The notes under the pieces: generated by a model
What the model was told of the DNA's origin: nothing
Seen by the model: the letters and a program-made list of their open reading frames with translations, nothing else
Databases searched by the model: none
DNA from: JAFAGX01 sp035622175
GTDB taxonomy: Bacteria; Acidobacteriota; Terriglobia; Terriglobales; Acidobacteriaceae
DNA length: 64,000 nucleotides
Assembly (NCBI GenBank): GCA_035622175.1
Contig: DASPVV010000034.1
Coordinates: 1 to 64,000, forward strand
Direction of reading: 5' to 3'
Part shown: positions 1 through 8,456 of the stretch, in pieces
How the letters are laid out: each line of letters begins with the position of its first letter
Position numbering within the stretch: position 1 is the stretch's first letter
Program-made: the position numbers and the translations under genes

Positions 1-41
1 CGCCCCATCACGGCCACACGCTCCAGCTCCCCACCGCTCAT
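1..41 (-). CDS. Start of a transposase-like HTH protein (ISNCY-type), cut by window edge
   Basis: The first 13 codons read MSGGELERVAVMG on the minus strand from an ATG at 41-39, and the frame runs off the left end of the window. This N-terminus resembles ISNCY-family transposases, which open with a short helix followed by a helix-turn-helix DNA-binding region. The upstream DNA (42-173) carries repeated short motifs that would fit an element end. Only 13 residues are visible, so the family call is an inference. Confidence 0.45.
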   Translation of the reverse strand, partial: MSGGELERVAVMG

Positions 42-361
42 GGCTGTCCTCTTCAACCGACCTCCTCCGGCTGGAGGTCTCAGTCTAAGGGGACATTTCT
101 AAAAAGTTCTGTAGGGGACACTATCATCAAGTTTCAACATGTCCGCGTTTTGTTGGTGTCCGCGTTTTGTTGGCCATTGCGGTGGCGTTAGTAGCCAATT
201 TCCAGCCCGTGATCGGCACTGCGTACGCGTATTGAGAGGCGCTTAGCCGTTCCTCCGCGAACATAGAAGTTGTTGTAGGTATGGGTCGGCGAAACCTTGA
301 CACGGAAGAGGTCAGAGGTTCGCGTTCCCGAGCCTACCATCTTCTCGCTCCGCTCCATTGT
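42..361. other. Non-coding stretch, possible insertion-sequence end
   Basis: No gene was found. It holds a CCTCC/GGAGG hairpin (64-77), two copies of AGGGGACA 25 bp apart (88-95 and 113-120) and a 17-bp tandem duplication (140-173). These sit just upstream of the transposase-like start and may be its leader and terminal region. The rest (174-361) shows nothing recognisable. Confidence 0.35.
140..173. repeat. 17-bp direct tandem repeat
   Basis: The unit TGTCCGCGTTTTGTTGG occurs twice without a gap (140-156 and 157-173). It lies about 100 bp upstream of the partial transposase-like gene, so it may be a terminal repeat or a duplicated insertion-sequence end. Confidence 0.8.
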
Positions 362-1291
362 CTACCTGTGATTTCCTACCTTTGTTGCTGTTAGCGTTGT
401 GCCCAGGCCTGCATAGACGTAGTGATCGCCGAAAGCCCTCTTTAGCGCCGTGAACGCTGGCTCTCCGGTGCAGTGGCCGGGGGCAACGTATTCGACTTTG
501 AACCGATCATGCAGCGCGGTGACAATCTTCTCAATGTCCGAATCGGGTGCCACAACTAGATGAAAGCCACCCGCGATGAAGTGAATGCGCGAATCGATGG
601 CGGTTGCAGATTCGACGATTTTGTCGATACCGGGATGCGAACAGCCAACCACGATCACGAGTCCTTCGGAAGTGTTGATAACGAGGGAGAGTTCGCGCAG
701 TTCGAGTGTACCCGGCTTATCAGAGACGAGTGTAACTAAGTGGATGTTGGGCGCGATTTCCGTGTTCTTGTCTACGAGCTGGAACTTAGCGCTTGGCCAA
801 GCCGAGCCAAAGCGCATGACTTCTGGCGGCGCCCCGTTGTAGTAGCGCTGCTCTGGTGGAAGGGATGGATCCTTGCGATAAAAGCTGCTGGGCAAGTCCG
901 AACCGTAGACGCCAAAGCCTTCCTTCGGCGCATAGATGGGCACGTTGGGATTCACACTTAAGAGGTAGGTCAATCCGCCCATGTGATCCCCATGGCGGTG
1001 AGACATGACCACGAAATCCAGTTTAGAGAAGTCGATTCCCTTTGCCTTCGTGTTCTGCGCAAGAATGTCTGGGTTGTTTCCGGTGTCGAACAAAATACGC
1101 TTGCCGCCATATTCGACAAAAGCGGCATAACCCCAGTCTTGCTGCATCCCCGAGGTTTGGCCGAAGGCGTCGTACAGCACCGTGATTTGGGCCTTCGCCG
1201 GATCAACATTTGCGTCGGTGGCAGATTGCACGGGACCGCTGCCGACCAGAACCAGAAGTGCTGCAGAAACAACCCAAGATATGGCTGTCAT
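362..1291 (-). CDS. Exported MBL-fold metallo-hydrolase (COG1237-like)
   Basis: 309-residue metallo-beta-lactamase-fold hydrolase. The ATG at 1291 is chosen because a GGAGGAAG ribosome-binding site lies just upstream and the first 23 or so residues form a Sec signal peptide (hydrophobic ISWVVSAALLVLVG, cleavage near VQSA); an open frame further upstream lacks these features. The metal-binding motif HRHGDH is at residues 98-103 and a GCSHPGID motif lies in the C-terminal half. The pattern FDTGNN ... GIDFSKLDFVVMSH is that of the group named after the dihydropterin-aminobenzene phosphate synthase of methanogens. In bacteria the substrate is usually unknown. It is probably periplasmic and shows no operon partner. 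Confidence 0.85.
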   Translation of the reverse strand: MTAISWVVSAALLVLVGSGPVQSATDANVDPAKAQITVLYDAFGQTSGMQQDWGYAAFVEYGGKRILFDTGNNPDILAQNTKAKGIDFSKLDFVVMSHRHGDHMGGLTYLLSVNPNVPIYAPKEGFGVYGSDLPSSFYRKDPSLPPEQRYYNGAPPEVMRFGSAWPSAKFQLVDKNTEIAPNIHLVTLVSDKPGTLELRELSLVINTSEGLVIVVGCSHPGIDKIVESATAIDSRIHFIAGGFHLVVAPDSDIEKIVTALHDRFKVEYVAPGHCTGEPAFTALKRAFGDHYVYAGLGTTLTATKVGNHR

Positions 1292-1436
1292 TTCTTCCTC
1301 CAGACTTTGCCCATGTCCATTCGGGCCTACGCTTTTCGTCTCGCCAAATTTTCTACCGGTGGTTTCATGCCTGTGTTCACCTTTCAACTTCACCGGGCGG
1401 ACTGCTAATCTTATCGCTGCGTCATGGAGGGGAAAA

Positions 1437-1650
1437 ATGAAAGCCGCCACCATCATTGCGCCTGGGCTCGCTTTTCTGGCTTGCGGCGGCTCAACCGTAC
1501 CAGATAAACCAGCAAGCCGAGACATCGGACGTTTCGTCGGTGGCGCTCGTTGTCGAAAACAAAATTCGGGAAGCTTGGCAGGACTGCAAAGTTCTACGAT
1601 CCTGCTGCGAGTCTATCTGGAATGCCGGGACGAAGCAGTTCCAGACGTGA
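1437..1650 (+). pseudogene. Remnant of a small exported-protein gene
   Basis: An ATG at 1437 follows a strong GGAGGGGAAA ribosome-binding site and opens with a signal-like stretch, MKAATIIAPGLAFLACGG. In this frame the rest looks non-coding and runs into the 3' end of the opposite esterase gene. A neighbouring frame continues with a protein-like stretch (AAAQPYQINQQAETSD, then VENKIREAWQD) until a stop at 1650. A frameshift near 1480 that split a small secreted-protein gene would explain both. No family was assigned. Chance coding shadows cannot be excluded. Confidence 0.3.
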
Positions 1651-2659
1651 ACGAGCCCCCTCCGTTAACCGGACGGCTATCCTCCCGCCCGGCTCTCGCC
1701 AGAAAAGCGTCCATGCTCTCATTCGCTGCGTCGGCAAGGGCAAACGGAAACGCTGTAAATCCGTGGGCTCCGCCCGGGTAAATCGCCAACTCACCCTGGT
1801 TGCCCGCGGCGATCCAGCGCGTATACATGAACAAGCTGTCGTCGAGCAGGGCATCGCATGTACCAATCGTAAACAGCGCTGGGGGCATGCCCGTCAGACA
1901 CGCATAGAGCGGCGATATGTCGGGATTACGCCAATCCTTCGTGTCTACGTTTGCTAGATAAGCCTCAGAGAATTTGATGATGTCCATCGTTCGCAGCACA
2001 AGTCGCCGATCGCCGAAGGCTTTCTGGCTGGGGGTCATGGAGAGGTCATAGGGGCCAAAGACTAGATTTGCGGCCTTGAATCCAGTGAAGCCGTGGCGGT
2101 CGCGCAGGCGCAGCAACGTGACCACAGAAAGGTGTGCTCCGGCTGATTCGCCACCGATGGTGAGCAGGTCGGAGCCGAATTCCGATTTCGAGTTCTTGAC
2201 TAACCATAGGGCAGCGGCCTCGCAATCGTCTGGCCCAGCCGGATAGGGGTGTTCCGGGGCCAGCCGATATTCCACGCTGACCGAGGCCAGCCCCGTGTTC
2301 CGGCCGATGCGCTCCAGCATTTTGTCCTGTATATCAGCAGCCCCCAGCACCCAACCTCCTCCGTGAATATGCACATAGACGCCCCTGGGATGATCGGGAG
2401 CGATCACGCGCAAGGGAACCTTGTGGCCGCCCTTGCCATCAATCAGAAGCGTACGCGCCTTGTCTGATTTGGGAACGGCAGGAAATGGGCCTTCGCCACG
2501 GGCACGAGCGTCGCGGACGGTTTGTGCACCCACCTCCCACCAGTTATTTACCTGGCTGAACAGCTCGATGATTCTTTGGTTGAAGGCGCGGGTTTCATCG
2601 GAGATGGCTTCAGGTTTGAACAAGTCCGGACTGAAAATCGAATCTTGCGGGTAAGGCAT
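1613..2659 (-). CDS. Alpha/beta hydrolase, hormone-sensitive-lipase type esterase
   Basis: 348-residue carboxylesterase-like enzyme. The oxyanion-hole motif HGGGW is at residues 99-103 and the nucleophile elbow GESAG at 170-174 (Ser172); YRLAPEHPYPA after the first motif is typical of the HSL (family IV) esterase/lipase group. A CDALLDD segment and GGAHGF near the C-terminus are good candidates for the catalytic acid and histidine. There is no signal peptide, so it is probably cytoplasmic and acts on small esters. The last 20 or so residues are Gly/Ser-rich and look disordered. It lies in the same direction as the catalase-like gene upstream, about 140 bp away. Confidence 0.88.
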   Translation of the reverse strand: MPYPQDSIFSPDLFKPEAISDETRAFNQRIIELFSQVNNWWEVGAQTVRDARARGEGPFPAVPKSDKARTLLIDGKGGHKVPLRVIAPDHPRGVYVHIHGGGWVLGAADIQDKMLERIGRNTGLASVSVEYRLAPEHPYPAGPDDCEAAALWLVKNSKSEFGSDLLTIGGESAGAHLSVVTLLRLRDRHGFTGFKAANLVFGPYDLSMTPSQKAFGDRRLVLRTMDIIKFSEAYLANVDTKDWRNPDISPLYACLTGMPPALFTIGTCDALLDDSLFMYTRWIAAGNQGELAIYPGGAHGFTAFPFALADAANESMDAFLARAGREDSRPVNGGGSFTSGTASSRHSR

Positions 2660-2799
2660 AGGACGTTCTTTATAGCTGCTATCGGGAGGCAGTGTCCACC
2701 GCTGTGGAAGCTATTTCACTTTTTCTCCTCGGCCCAGTTCGCTCTCGGCTTCCGAGGCCTGATCCTGCGACACGGTTTCGAATCTCCAGCTGACCTGGG

Positions 2800-3783
2800 T
2801 CACGAGGCAAGCTTCTTTTCGGCTTGCACGTCGGTATCCGCCGCTGCCCGTCGACGCCGTCCACTCAACAGATAGATGGCAGCACGTAGCTCAAGCAGAG
2901 GGTCGTCAGTAGGATCGATTCCATCGACACGCGGGATAGGGTCGAAGATGATGGTTCTCTGTTCCTCGGCATTGTCTCGGACCGGCTCGGTTAAAACCAC
3001 AGAGCCCAGTTCCAGCAGAGAGCGATCCTGAGACCACTGAATCGTGGCATCGTTCACGATGTCTCCGTCGTCGGCCAGCTGAACGAGGATCTGGAACTTC
3101 ACGGGACCACTGGCGGTCCTTTTTGCGAGTTCCTCGAACAGGAAGTTCGCGCCTCTGGCAGCCGCGGTTGCCTGATCGAGGAAGTCGTTCCCAGCTTCCG
3201 GAACAATGCGGTAGCGGCCATAGCGGCTAATGCCATCCCTGTTGGTAAAGCGCATCGCCGTGATGCCAAAAAAGGTTTCCCGCGCGAAGCTGGACGGCAC
3301 CGGCTTGGGCGCTTGCACAAACACCAGCGCCTTCGGGTGAGTGCCGAGAAACGCTTCCACGGGTGTGGGGTGCGGTGTAGACGGGTCTCTGGATGCAGCA
3401 ATCGCGCGCAAGAACTCTAGAAATTCCTCGCCAGTTCGAGTGGGAAATGCGTCGGTTGAGTGAGCAATGATGTCCGTGTGCACGTGCGCGGCAAGATGAA
3501 ATCGGATGGCCATTCCACGCGGGCTCGCATTGGGATCGTTGTCCGGGATGAGGGGAATGCCGGTCGAGTCAGAAAAGCGAGCCGTCACGGCTGTGGACTC
3601 AAGGTTTAGATGAGGCGCCCGCGAGAGGGACGCCGCGTCGCGTGAGGGCGTGAACCTACCCATAAGCAGGGTGCCCTTTGCATGTGCAGGCCGGAACCCG
3701 GGATTTAGTCCAAAGAGGATGTCGAATTGCTGCAGTAGATCGTGGCTCAGTTTGAGTAACTTTTCATCGGTGGGGAGCGGCAT
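2800..3783 (-). CDS. Catalase-family (SrpA-like) heme peroxidase
   Basis: 327-residue small catalase-related protein. The distal-heme region FRPAHAKG contains the catalytic histidine; HVHTDIIAHSTDAFPTRTG and the C-terminal FDPIPRVDGID ... DDPLLELR are typical of the catalase-related peroxidase group that includes SrpA. It lacks the full-length catalase C-terminus. Such enzymes act mainly as peroxidases for organic substrates. The start MPLPTDEK at 3783 is favoured because AGGAG lies 10 bases upstream; an ATG at 3834 would add 17 residues with a weaker site. It is probably cytoplasmic, as no signal peptide is evident. Confidence 0.85.
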   Translation of the reverse strand: MPLPTDEKLLKLSHDLLQQFDILFGLNPGFRPAHAKGTLLMGRFTPSRDAASLSRAPHLNLESTAVTARFSDSTGIPLIPDNDPNASPRGMAIRFHLAAHVHTDIIAHSTDAFPTRTGEEFLEFLRAIAASRDPSTPHPTPVEAFLGTHPKALVFVQAPKPVPSSFARETFFGITAMRFTNRDGISRYGRYRIVPEAGNDFLDQATAAARGANFLFEELAKRTASGPVKFQILVQLADDGDIVNDATIQWSQDRSLLELGSVVLTEPVRDNAEEQRTIIFDPIPRVDGIDPTDDPLLELRAAIYLLSGRRRRAAADTDVQAEKKLAS

Positions 3784-3957
3784 GAGTTGATTTCTCCTAT
3801 TCTCCCGAAGGAAGTCGACCAACGGATTCTTCATCTTATCCCGGAGTCTGCGATTGTGCACTCACAACACCTAGTCGGGGGCACCAAGGTTAACTCTCCG
3901 GCCCGTGATTCTAGCCCGTGCTTGACCCGTGTTGCGCGTGTTTAGAGGATTTAGCAG

Positions 3958-4105
3958 TTGCTGAACTCCATAGCCACGCCCAACACCTCGCGGATGTGGA
4001 GGCCCTTGATCCCGAAGCTCACGGATAAGTTCACCGTAGTCGCGCCGGACCTGCCGGACATTGGCGATCCCGACATCCCCGAAGACGGCCTCGATATGCC
4101 ATGGC
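3958..4105 (+). pseudogene. Fragment of an alpha/beta hydrolase gene
   Basis: The plus strand encodes MWRPLIPKLTDKFTVVAPDL followed by a GDPDIPEDGLDM-like stretch. This matches the region after the HG motif of epoxide-hydrolase / haloalkane-dehalogenase-type enzymes, where the pattern is W..viP.L...F.VvaPDlrG.GdS..P..GyDm. Neither the upstream HG motif nor the downstream nucleophile elbow and catalytic His are present, and the frame becomes protein-unlike after 4105. It is best read as a decayed gene fragment between the peroxidase and peptidase genes. The similarity was judged by eye. Confidence 0.5.
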
Positions 4106-4179
4106 CAGGCTCCGACATTTCGCGTCGCTTGCTTCACGGTTGCTGGCACCCTTGTTTGAGTCGAAAGATCTGCCAGCAC

Positions 4180-7017
4180 CTAGTCATCCGGTTCAGGCGC
4201 GGGTCCGAGATGCGCGTCGGACTTCGGATGGGCCGCGACGATTGCCTGCCAATTCAGGATTGCGTTCCAGAGCAACCGCTGATCGCCACGATTGAGATCG
4301 CGATGCATGGGGTTAAAGTTGAAGCTGACCACATGTCCGGTGCCGACCGGCATGTCGAAGATGGCGGGCCGGCCAATCAGGTTCTCTTCTCCCCAAGCCT
4401 GACCGCTGACGACGAAGGGCTTGCCGTCCGTATCGCCCCATTCCATGACGATGCCCGTGCGGTCTTCGGGACCGTCGAGACACGTGGTGCAATAGGCCAT
4501 GCGCAGCCAGCGCCGCGGCGTGTTGTACAGAGGGAAATTCTGGCGGAAGACCCAGGTGTGCACCGGATAACCGTAGGCAATGGGGTGGTCGGGGCAATCG
4601 AAGGTGACGCGCACGTGAGCGCCGGGCGTTCGCGTGGCTGCTTGCTGCGCAGCCGCCGCGGATGCGCCACCGCCGCCCGCGGTGCTGCGCGGAACTCCGC
4701 CGGACGAGCGGCGCACGAAGCGCACCAGCCCGCCTTCGAGTGCGAGCATGCTGCCGCTGCCGAGCGTGACCATCAGGCCGCCTTCCTGGATGAAATGCTG
4801 GATCTGGGCAAGGCCTTCGTAGCCGATTCCGCCCGTGATGTCGTTGGATTCGGCGGGCGTGCCAAAGCTGGGCGTCTGCGCGGTCTTCTTGAACGGCATG
4901 GGCGACCAGGTTTTGGGCAGGCCTTCGATCTGCTCGGCGAGTTCGAGATCGACGTGGCCGTAGAGGAGGACGTCGATGTGGGAGCGCAAATCTCCCGCGC
5001 GGATGTCTTCATCGCGCAGATAGGCGTAGGGAACTCTGCGTTGATCGAGCGAGTAGCGGATCCACCCGATGGAATCGGTGTCGGCCCAGGGAACCCAGAC
5101 GCCGATGCGCGGGGCCTTTGCTTGGTGAAGTGGAACGACGGGGGTGGTGGGCGTTCGGATGAAATCGAGTCCGAGTTCGTCGGCCGCTGACTGAATGGCA
5201 TCGTGCAGGCCGGGTTGATCGGAGACAATCCAGGAGCCGGCGGGGAACTTGCTGCCGTCTTGATCGAATTCGTGTTCAGCAATTTGGATTTGGAAGTTGG
5301 CCAGACGGTATCGGGCTGCCAGAAAGGATTCCTGCCCGGTATCTTTGAGCAAATACGTGGGACCGGTGCCAGTGACGTGACCGGCCACGGCGGGTGCTTC
5401 CTTGAGCAGGGTGAGGGCTACATCGCGAATCGACGGGTCGGCGGTGGGGATCGCCTCAAGGTGATAGTTGGCGGGCAGTTCCCACGACACGTCGTCGTAG
5501 GGAGGCTCGCCGTCTTTGGGATAAAGCTGGGGCGTGAGCAAATCGACGGCGTAGTTGCGATAAGGCTGGTCGAGGCGAACCACGTACGTCCCCGCGGGAA
5601 AGCTTCCATCCTTGAGTTGAATCGCGTTCTGCGCCTGTGCCACTTCGATGTGCTGGCCGATCAAGCGGCCGACCATTTGCGAGACCCGAGCCTGATCTCC
5701 CTGGTCTTGGGGAATGAGGAACGCGTACGGTGGCTGCGTCAGGCCCTTCTGCCACGAATCCCACGACTTCTGGTAAAAGTTGCGCAACATTTCTTTGGCA
5801 TGGCTTGCGGTTTCCTCGAGCGCCGCCAAAGCCCCGGTTTCCTGGTAATTCAGGTTGTCACGAGCCGACCAGGCGACCGCCCCCGGAGCCGGCAGCGGTC
5901 GATACCACTCCATGGATGTCGCGTTGGGCGAGATCGAACGCAGCTCGGTCTCGGCGCTGCCGTTGCCAAAAGTTTCGTAGCCGCGTCCGATGCTGTTGTG
6001 ATTCATGGCCACCGAATCGAGATAGAGATGAGCGAACCCCTCGCCGAAATTCCACGTCGAAACCCCGGGCATGCCCATCGCTGTCATGGTTTCGACTTCG
6101 TGAAAGCTGAGTTCCAGGAACTCGGTGTATGTGATGGGATCGATGTGGGGATTGTAGGGGCCCGTGCCGTTCCAGGTCATCAGGAAGGGCACGCCCTCGT
6201 GCAGATCATGCACCACCGTGGGGTGCCAGTCGTGGAACATGCGATGCACGGCCTTGGTGGTCTCGTGGGTCTGCTGGTGCGTGTCGCGGTTGATGTCGAC
6301 GAAGGTGTACTTGGACCAGTAGGGCGGCGACTGGCGCGGCAGCGTGTTGCGGTCGGTCTTGCCTTTGAGATAGCGATAGAACCAGTCGACCATTTTGTCG
6401 CGGCCGTCGGGATTCGAAATGGGATTGATCAACACGACGACCTGCTCGCGGATGCGGCGGATCATCGGTTGCTCGGAGACAGCGAGGCGATAGGCGAGTT
6501 CGATCATCGCTTCGGTGGAGCCGGTTTCGTCCGAGTGGAGCGCGGCGTTGAAGTAGTAGATAGGGCGCGAGGTGGAAATTAGCTTCTCGGCGGCGGTTTT
6601 GTCGGTGCGACGCGGATCCGATAGCGCGGCGGTGGCGGCCTTCAGGCGGTCGCAGTCGCGGATGCCGACATCGTCGGCGATGGCGATCAGAAGGATCTCC
6701 CGGCCTTCTTCGCTGTGGCCCACAGTGAAGACGCGAACGCGCGGGCTGGCTGCCGCGAGGGCGCGGGCATAGGCGTAAGTTTTTTCTGTTCCCAGCAACT
6801 CTCCGGGGGCGCCCATGATGCGGCCAAGGAACTTTTCCGGGGAAGGCACTTTGTCAGACTGAGGAACATAGGCGACCCAAGGAGACATGTAGTGCCGATC
6901 GGTGGTGGCGGCGGCTATCGCTTCGCTGGCGCCGGGTTCGGGGATGTCGGGAGCTTGGGCCCTCGCGGTAACGGCGAACACAAGCAGGCACATTGACCAC
7001 AGAACAGCTTGGAACAT
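4180..7017 (-). CDS. Exported M14-family zinc carboxypeptidase-like protein
   Basis: 945-residue secreted peptidase. The start at 7017 is chosen because MFQAVLWSMCLLVFAVTARAQ forms a clear signal peptide; the frame stays open for 63 codons upstream. The zinc motif appears as AALHSDETGS (HxxE), with ISNPDGRD and HDLHEG supplying the substrate-binding and third-ligand regions of the M14 fold. The large C-terminal half (AWSARDNLNYQETGALAALEE, then a glutamine-amidotransferase-like region near GRPAIFDMP) is typical of the long exported M14 proteins of environmental bacteria. It probably trims peptides in the periplasm or outside the cell. It appears to be transcribed alone. Confidence 0.85.
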   Translation of the reverse strand: MFQAVLWSMCLLVFAVTARAQAPDIPEPGASEAIAAATTDRHYMSPWVAYVPQSDKVPSPEKFLGRIMGAPGELLGTEKTYAYARALAAASPRVRVFTVGHSEEGREILLIAIADDVGIRDCDRLKAATAALSDPRRTDKTAAEKLISTSRPIYYFNAALHSDETGSTEAMIELAYRLAVSEQPMIRRIREQVVVLINPISNPDGRDKMVDWFYRYLKGKTDRNTLPRQSPPYWSKYTFVDINRDTHQQTHETTKAVHRMFHDWHPTVVHDLHEGVPFLMTWNGTGPYNPHIDPITYTEFLELSFHEVETMTAMGMPGVSTWNFGEGFAHLYLDSVAMNHNSIGRGYETFGNGSAETELRSISPNATSMEWYRPLPAPGAVAWSARDNLNYQETGALAALEETASHAKEMLRNFYQKSWDSWQKGLTQPPYAFLIPQDQGDQARVSQMVGRLIGQHIEVAQAQNAIQLKDGSFPAGTYVVRLDQPYRNYAVDLLTPQLYPKDGEPPYDDVSWELPANYHLEAIPTADPSIRDVALTLLKEAPAVAGHVTGTGPTYLLKDTGQESFLAARYRLANFQIQIAEHEFDQDGSKFPAGSWIVSDQPGLHDAIQSAADELGLDFIRTPTTPVVPLHQAKAPRIGVWVPWADTDSIGWIRYSLDQRRVPYAYLRDEDIRAGDLRSHIDVLLYGHVDLELAEQIEGLPKTWSPMPFKKTAQTPSFGTPAESNDITGGIGYEGLAQIQHFIQEGGLMVTLGSGSMLALEGGLVRFVRRSSGGVPRSTAGGGGASAAAAQQAATRTPGAHVRVTFDCPDHPIAYGYPVHTWVFRQNFPLYNTPRRWLRMAYCTTCLDGPEDRTGIVMEWGDTDGKPFVVSGQAWGEENLIGRPAIFDMPVGTGHVVSFNFNPMHRDLNRGDQRLLWNAILNWQAIVAAHPKSDAHLGPAPEPDD

Positions 7018-7367
7018 GAGGCCCTCTGCACTCGATGTGAGCCGCAAGTGTAGCATGCACACTGATCGCTGACTGCTTAGCAAGCTTTGCAACCGTAAGT
7101 CTTGTCGAACTTCCGGCGACGGCACCTTCCCACGGTAATAACGGGAGACAAAGCCGGCATAGGTGATCGCGAGTCCCAAAGCGATCGGCCACCAGATCAG
7201 CGCCACAGCGAGCGGTCAACCCTGCGTGGACAAGTCCTTTCGTTCTCCTGGCACTTTCATCCATGAGTCGCAAAGCGGCCGGAATACGCTCATCATCGTC
7301 AGGGTACCTTCGGGTTGGGATGGAGCACCCCGAGCTACGACCGATCCGACTTTTTAGGCCGATCAGT
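7018..7367. other. Intergenic region between galT and the M14 peptidase gene
   Basis: No confident gene. On the minus strand the peptidase frame stays open up to a GTG at 7206 and would encode a hydrophobic stretch (LIWWPIALGLAITYAGF). It has no ribosome-binding site and stands before the real signal peptide, so it is not annotated. The upstream control region of the peptidase gene probably lies here. Confidence 0.4.
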
Positions 7368-8417
7368 TTAGCGATGATCTTGCTCGTCTTCACTCGCTTC
7401 ACGGAGCCTTTTCGCCGCAAGTTCTGGCGTTATATCACGCTGAGGTGCCGCAAGCATCTCGTATCCGACCATGAACTTGCGTCGGGTTGCAGAGAGCAAA
7501 GCCGGATAGAAGTGAGCGTGAAAGTGCCACTCGGGGTGGAGTTCGCCGTCTGTCGGTGCGGGGTGGAAACCCATGGAATAGGGGAATAATCTCGCGAAAA
7601 GATTGTCGTAGCGTGTGGTCACTCGCTTGAGAATGTCCGCCAGATGTGCGCGTTCTGATGGTCCGAAAGGCACGAAGTCGCGGGAGTGTCTTTGTGAGAT
7701 GAGCAAGACTTCGAATGGCCAGACCGCCCAGAAGGGGACCAGCGCCAAAAAGGAGTCGTTCTCGCACACCATGCGGATCCCAACCCTGCGTTCTAGCTGT
7801 GCGTAATCGCAAAGCAGACACGAGCTGTGCCGACTTCGATAGGCGGCCTGTGACTCTTGCTCCCGGCGCGGTTCGTTGGGGATCGTTTGGTTGGCCCAGA
7901 TCTGACCATGGGGATGAGGATTACTACATCCCATCAGCTCGCCCCGATTCTCGAAGATCTGAACATAATTGACGTAAGGTAACCCTCCCAGCTCCGCGTA
8001 CTGATCGGTCCAGACCTCGATGACTGCTGCGATCTCCGGGAGACTCATCCGGGGCAGGGTCAAATCGTGGCGTGGAGAGAAACACACGACCTTGCACGTG
8101 CCTGCCTCGCTCTCTGCCACCAGCAATGCCCTCCCACCCTCGTCGATTCTTTGGTGCGGCACGTCGGATTTCAGCGCAGCAAAATCGTTGGTGAAGACGA
8201 AGGTCGAGTGGTAAGTAGGGTTCCGCTCACCATTGGCCCGCGCGTTGCCCGGGCACAGATAGCAGCCGGGATCATAGCTGGGCGGGATCGGAGCAGCGAT
8301 GGTTTCGACTTGGCCTTGCCAGGGACGTTGAACTCGATGCGGCGACACCAGCACCCACTCCCGGGTTAGGGGGTTGAAGCGCCGATGCGGCATCCCGTCG
8401 AGAATTTCGAGGTCCAT
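7368..8417 (-). CDS. galT: Galactose-1-phosphate uridylyltransferase
   Basis: 349-residue GalT of the Leloir pathway; it exchanges UMP between UDP-glucose and galactose-1-phosphate in the cytoplasm. The active site is SNPHPHGQIW, with the HxHxQ triad at His168, His170 and Gln172. The N-terminal RRFNPLTREWVLVSPHR and a CYLC zinc pair are also family hallmarks, as is HFHAHFYP in the C-terminal half. The length matches the family. It follows galK on the same strand with a gap of about 40 bp, so the two probably share a transcript. Confidence 0.95.
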   Translation of the reverse strand: MDLEILDGMPHRRFNPLTREWVLVSPHRVQRPWQGQVETIAAPIPPSYDPGCYLCPGNARANGERNPTYHSTFVFTNDFAALKSDVPHQRIDEGGRALLVAESEAGTCKVVCFSPRHDLTLPRMSLPEIAAVIEVWTDQYAELGGLPYVNYVQIFENRGELMGCSNPHPHGQIWANQTIPNEPRREQESQAAYRSRHSSCLLCDYAQLERRVGIRMVCENDSFLALVPFWAVWPFEVLLISQRHSRDFVPFGPSERAHLADILKRVTTRYDNLFARLFPYSMGFHPAPTDGELHPEWHFHAHFYPALLSATRRKFMVGYEMLAAPQRDITPELAAKRLREASEDEQDHR

Positions 8418-8456
8418 ACACCTATGTCTGGGAGAGGCAGGAGCAAACGCACCGAG

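Noticed and set aside
2770..2800. TTCGAATC sequence resembling a tRNA T-loop
   Set aside because: No acceptor, D or anticodon stem can be built around it.
3871..4179. Minus-strand open frame of 102 codons upstream of the peroxidase gene
   Set aside because: It has no ribosome-binding site or motif, and the plus strand of the same DNA encodes the hydrolase fragment, which explains the open frame.
5203..6582. Long plus-strand open frame of 459 codons inside the M14 peptidase gene
   Set aside because: Antisense shadow of a high-GC gene. The M14 motifs on the other strand are clear and the plus-strand protein has no recognisable domain.
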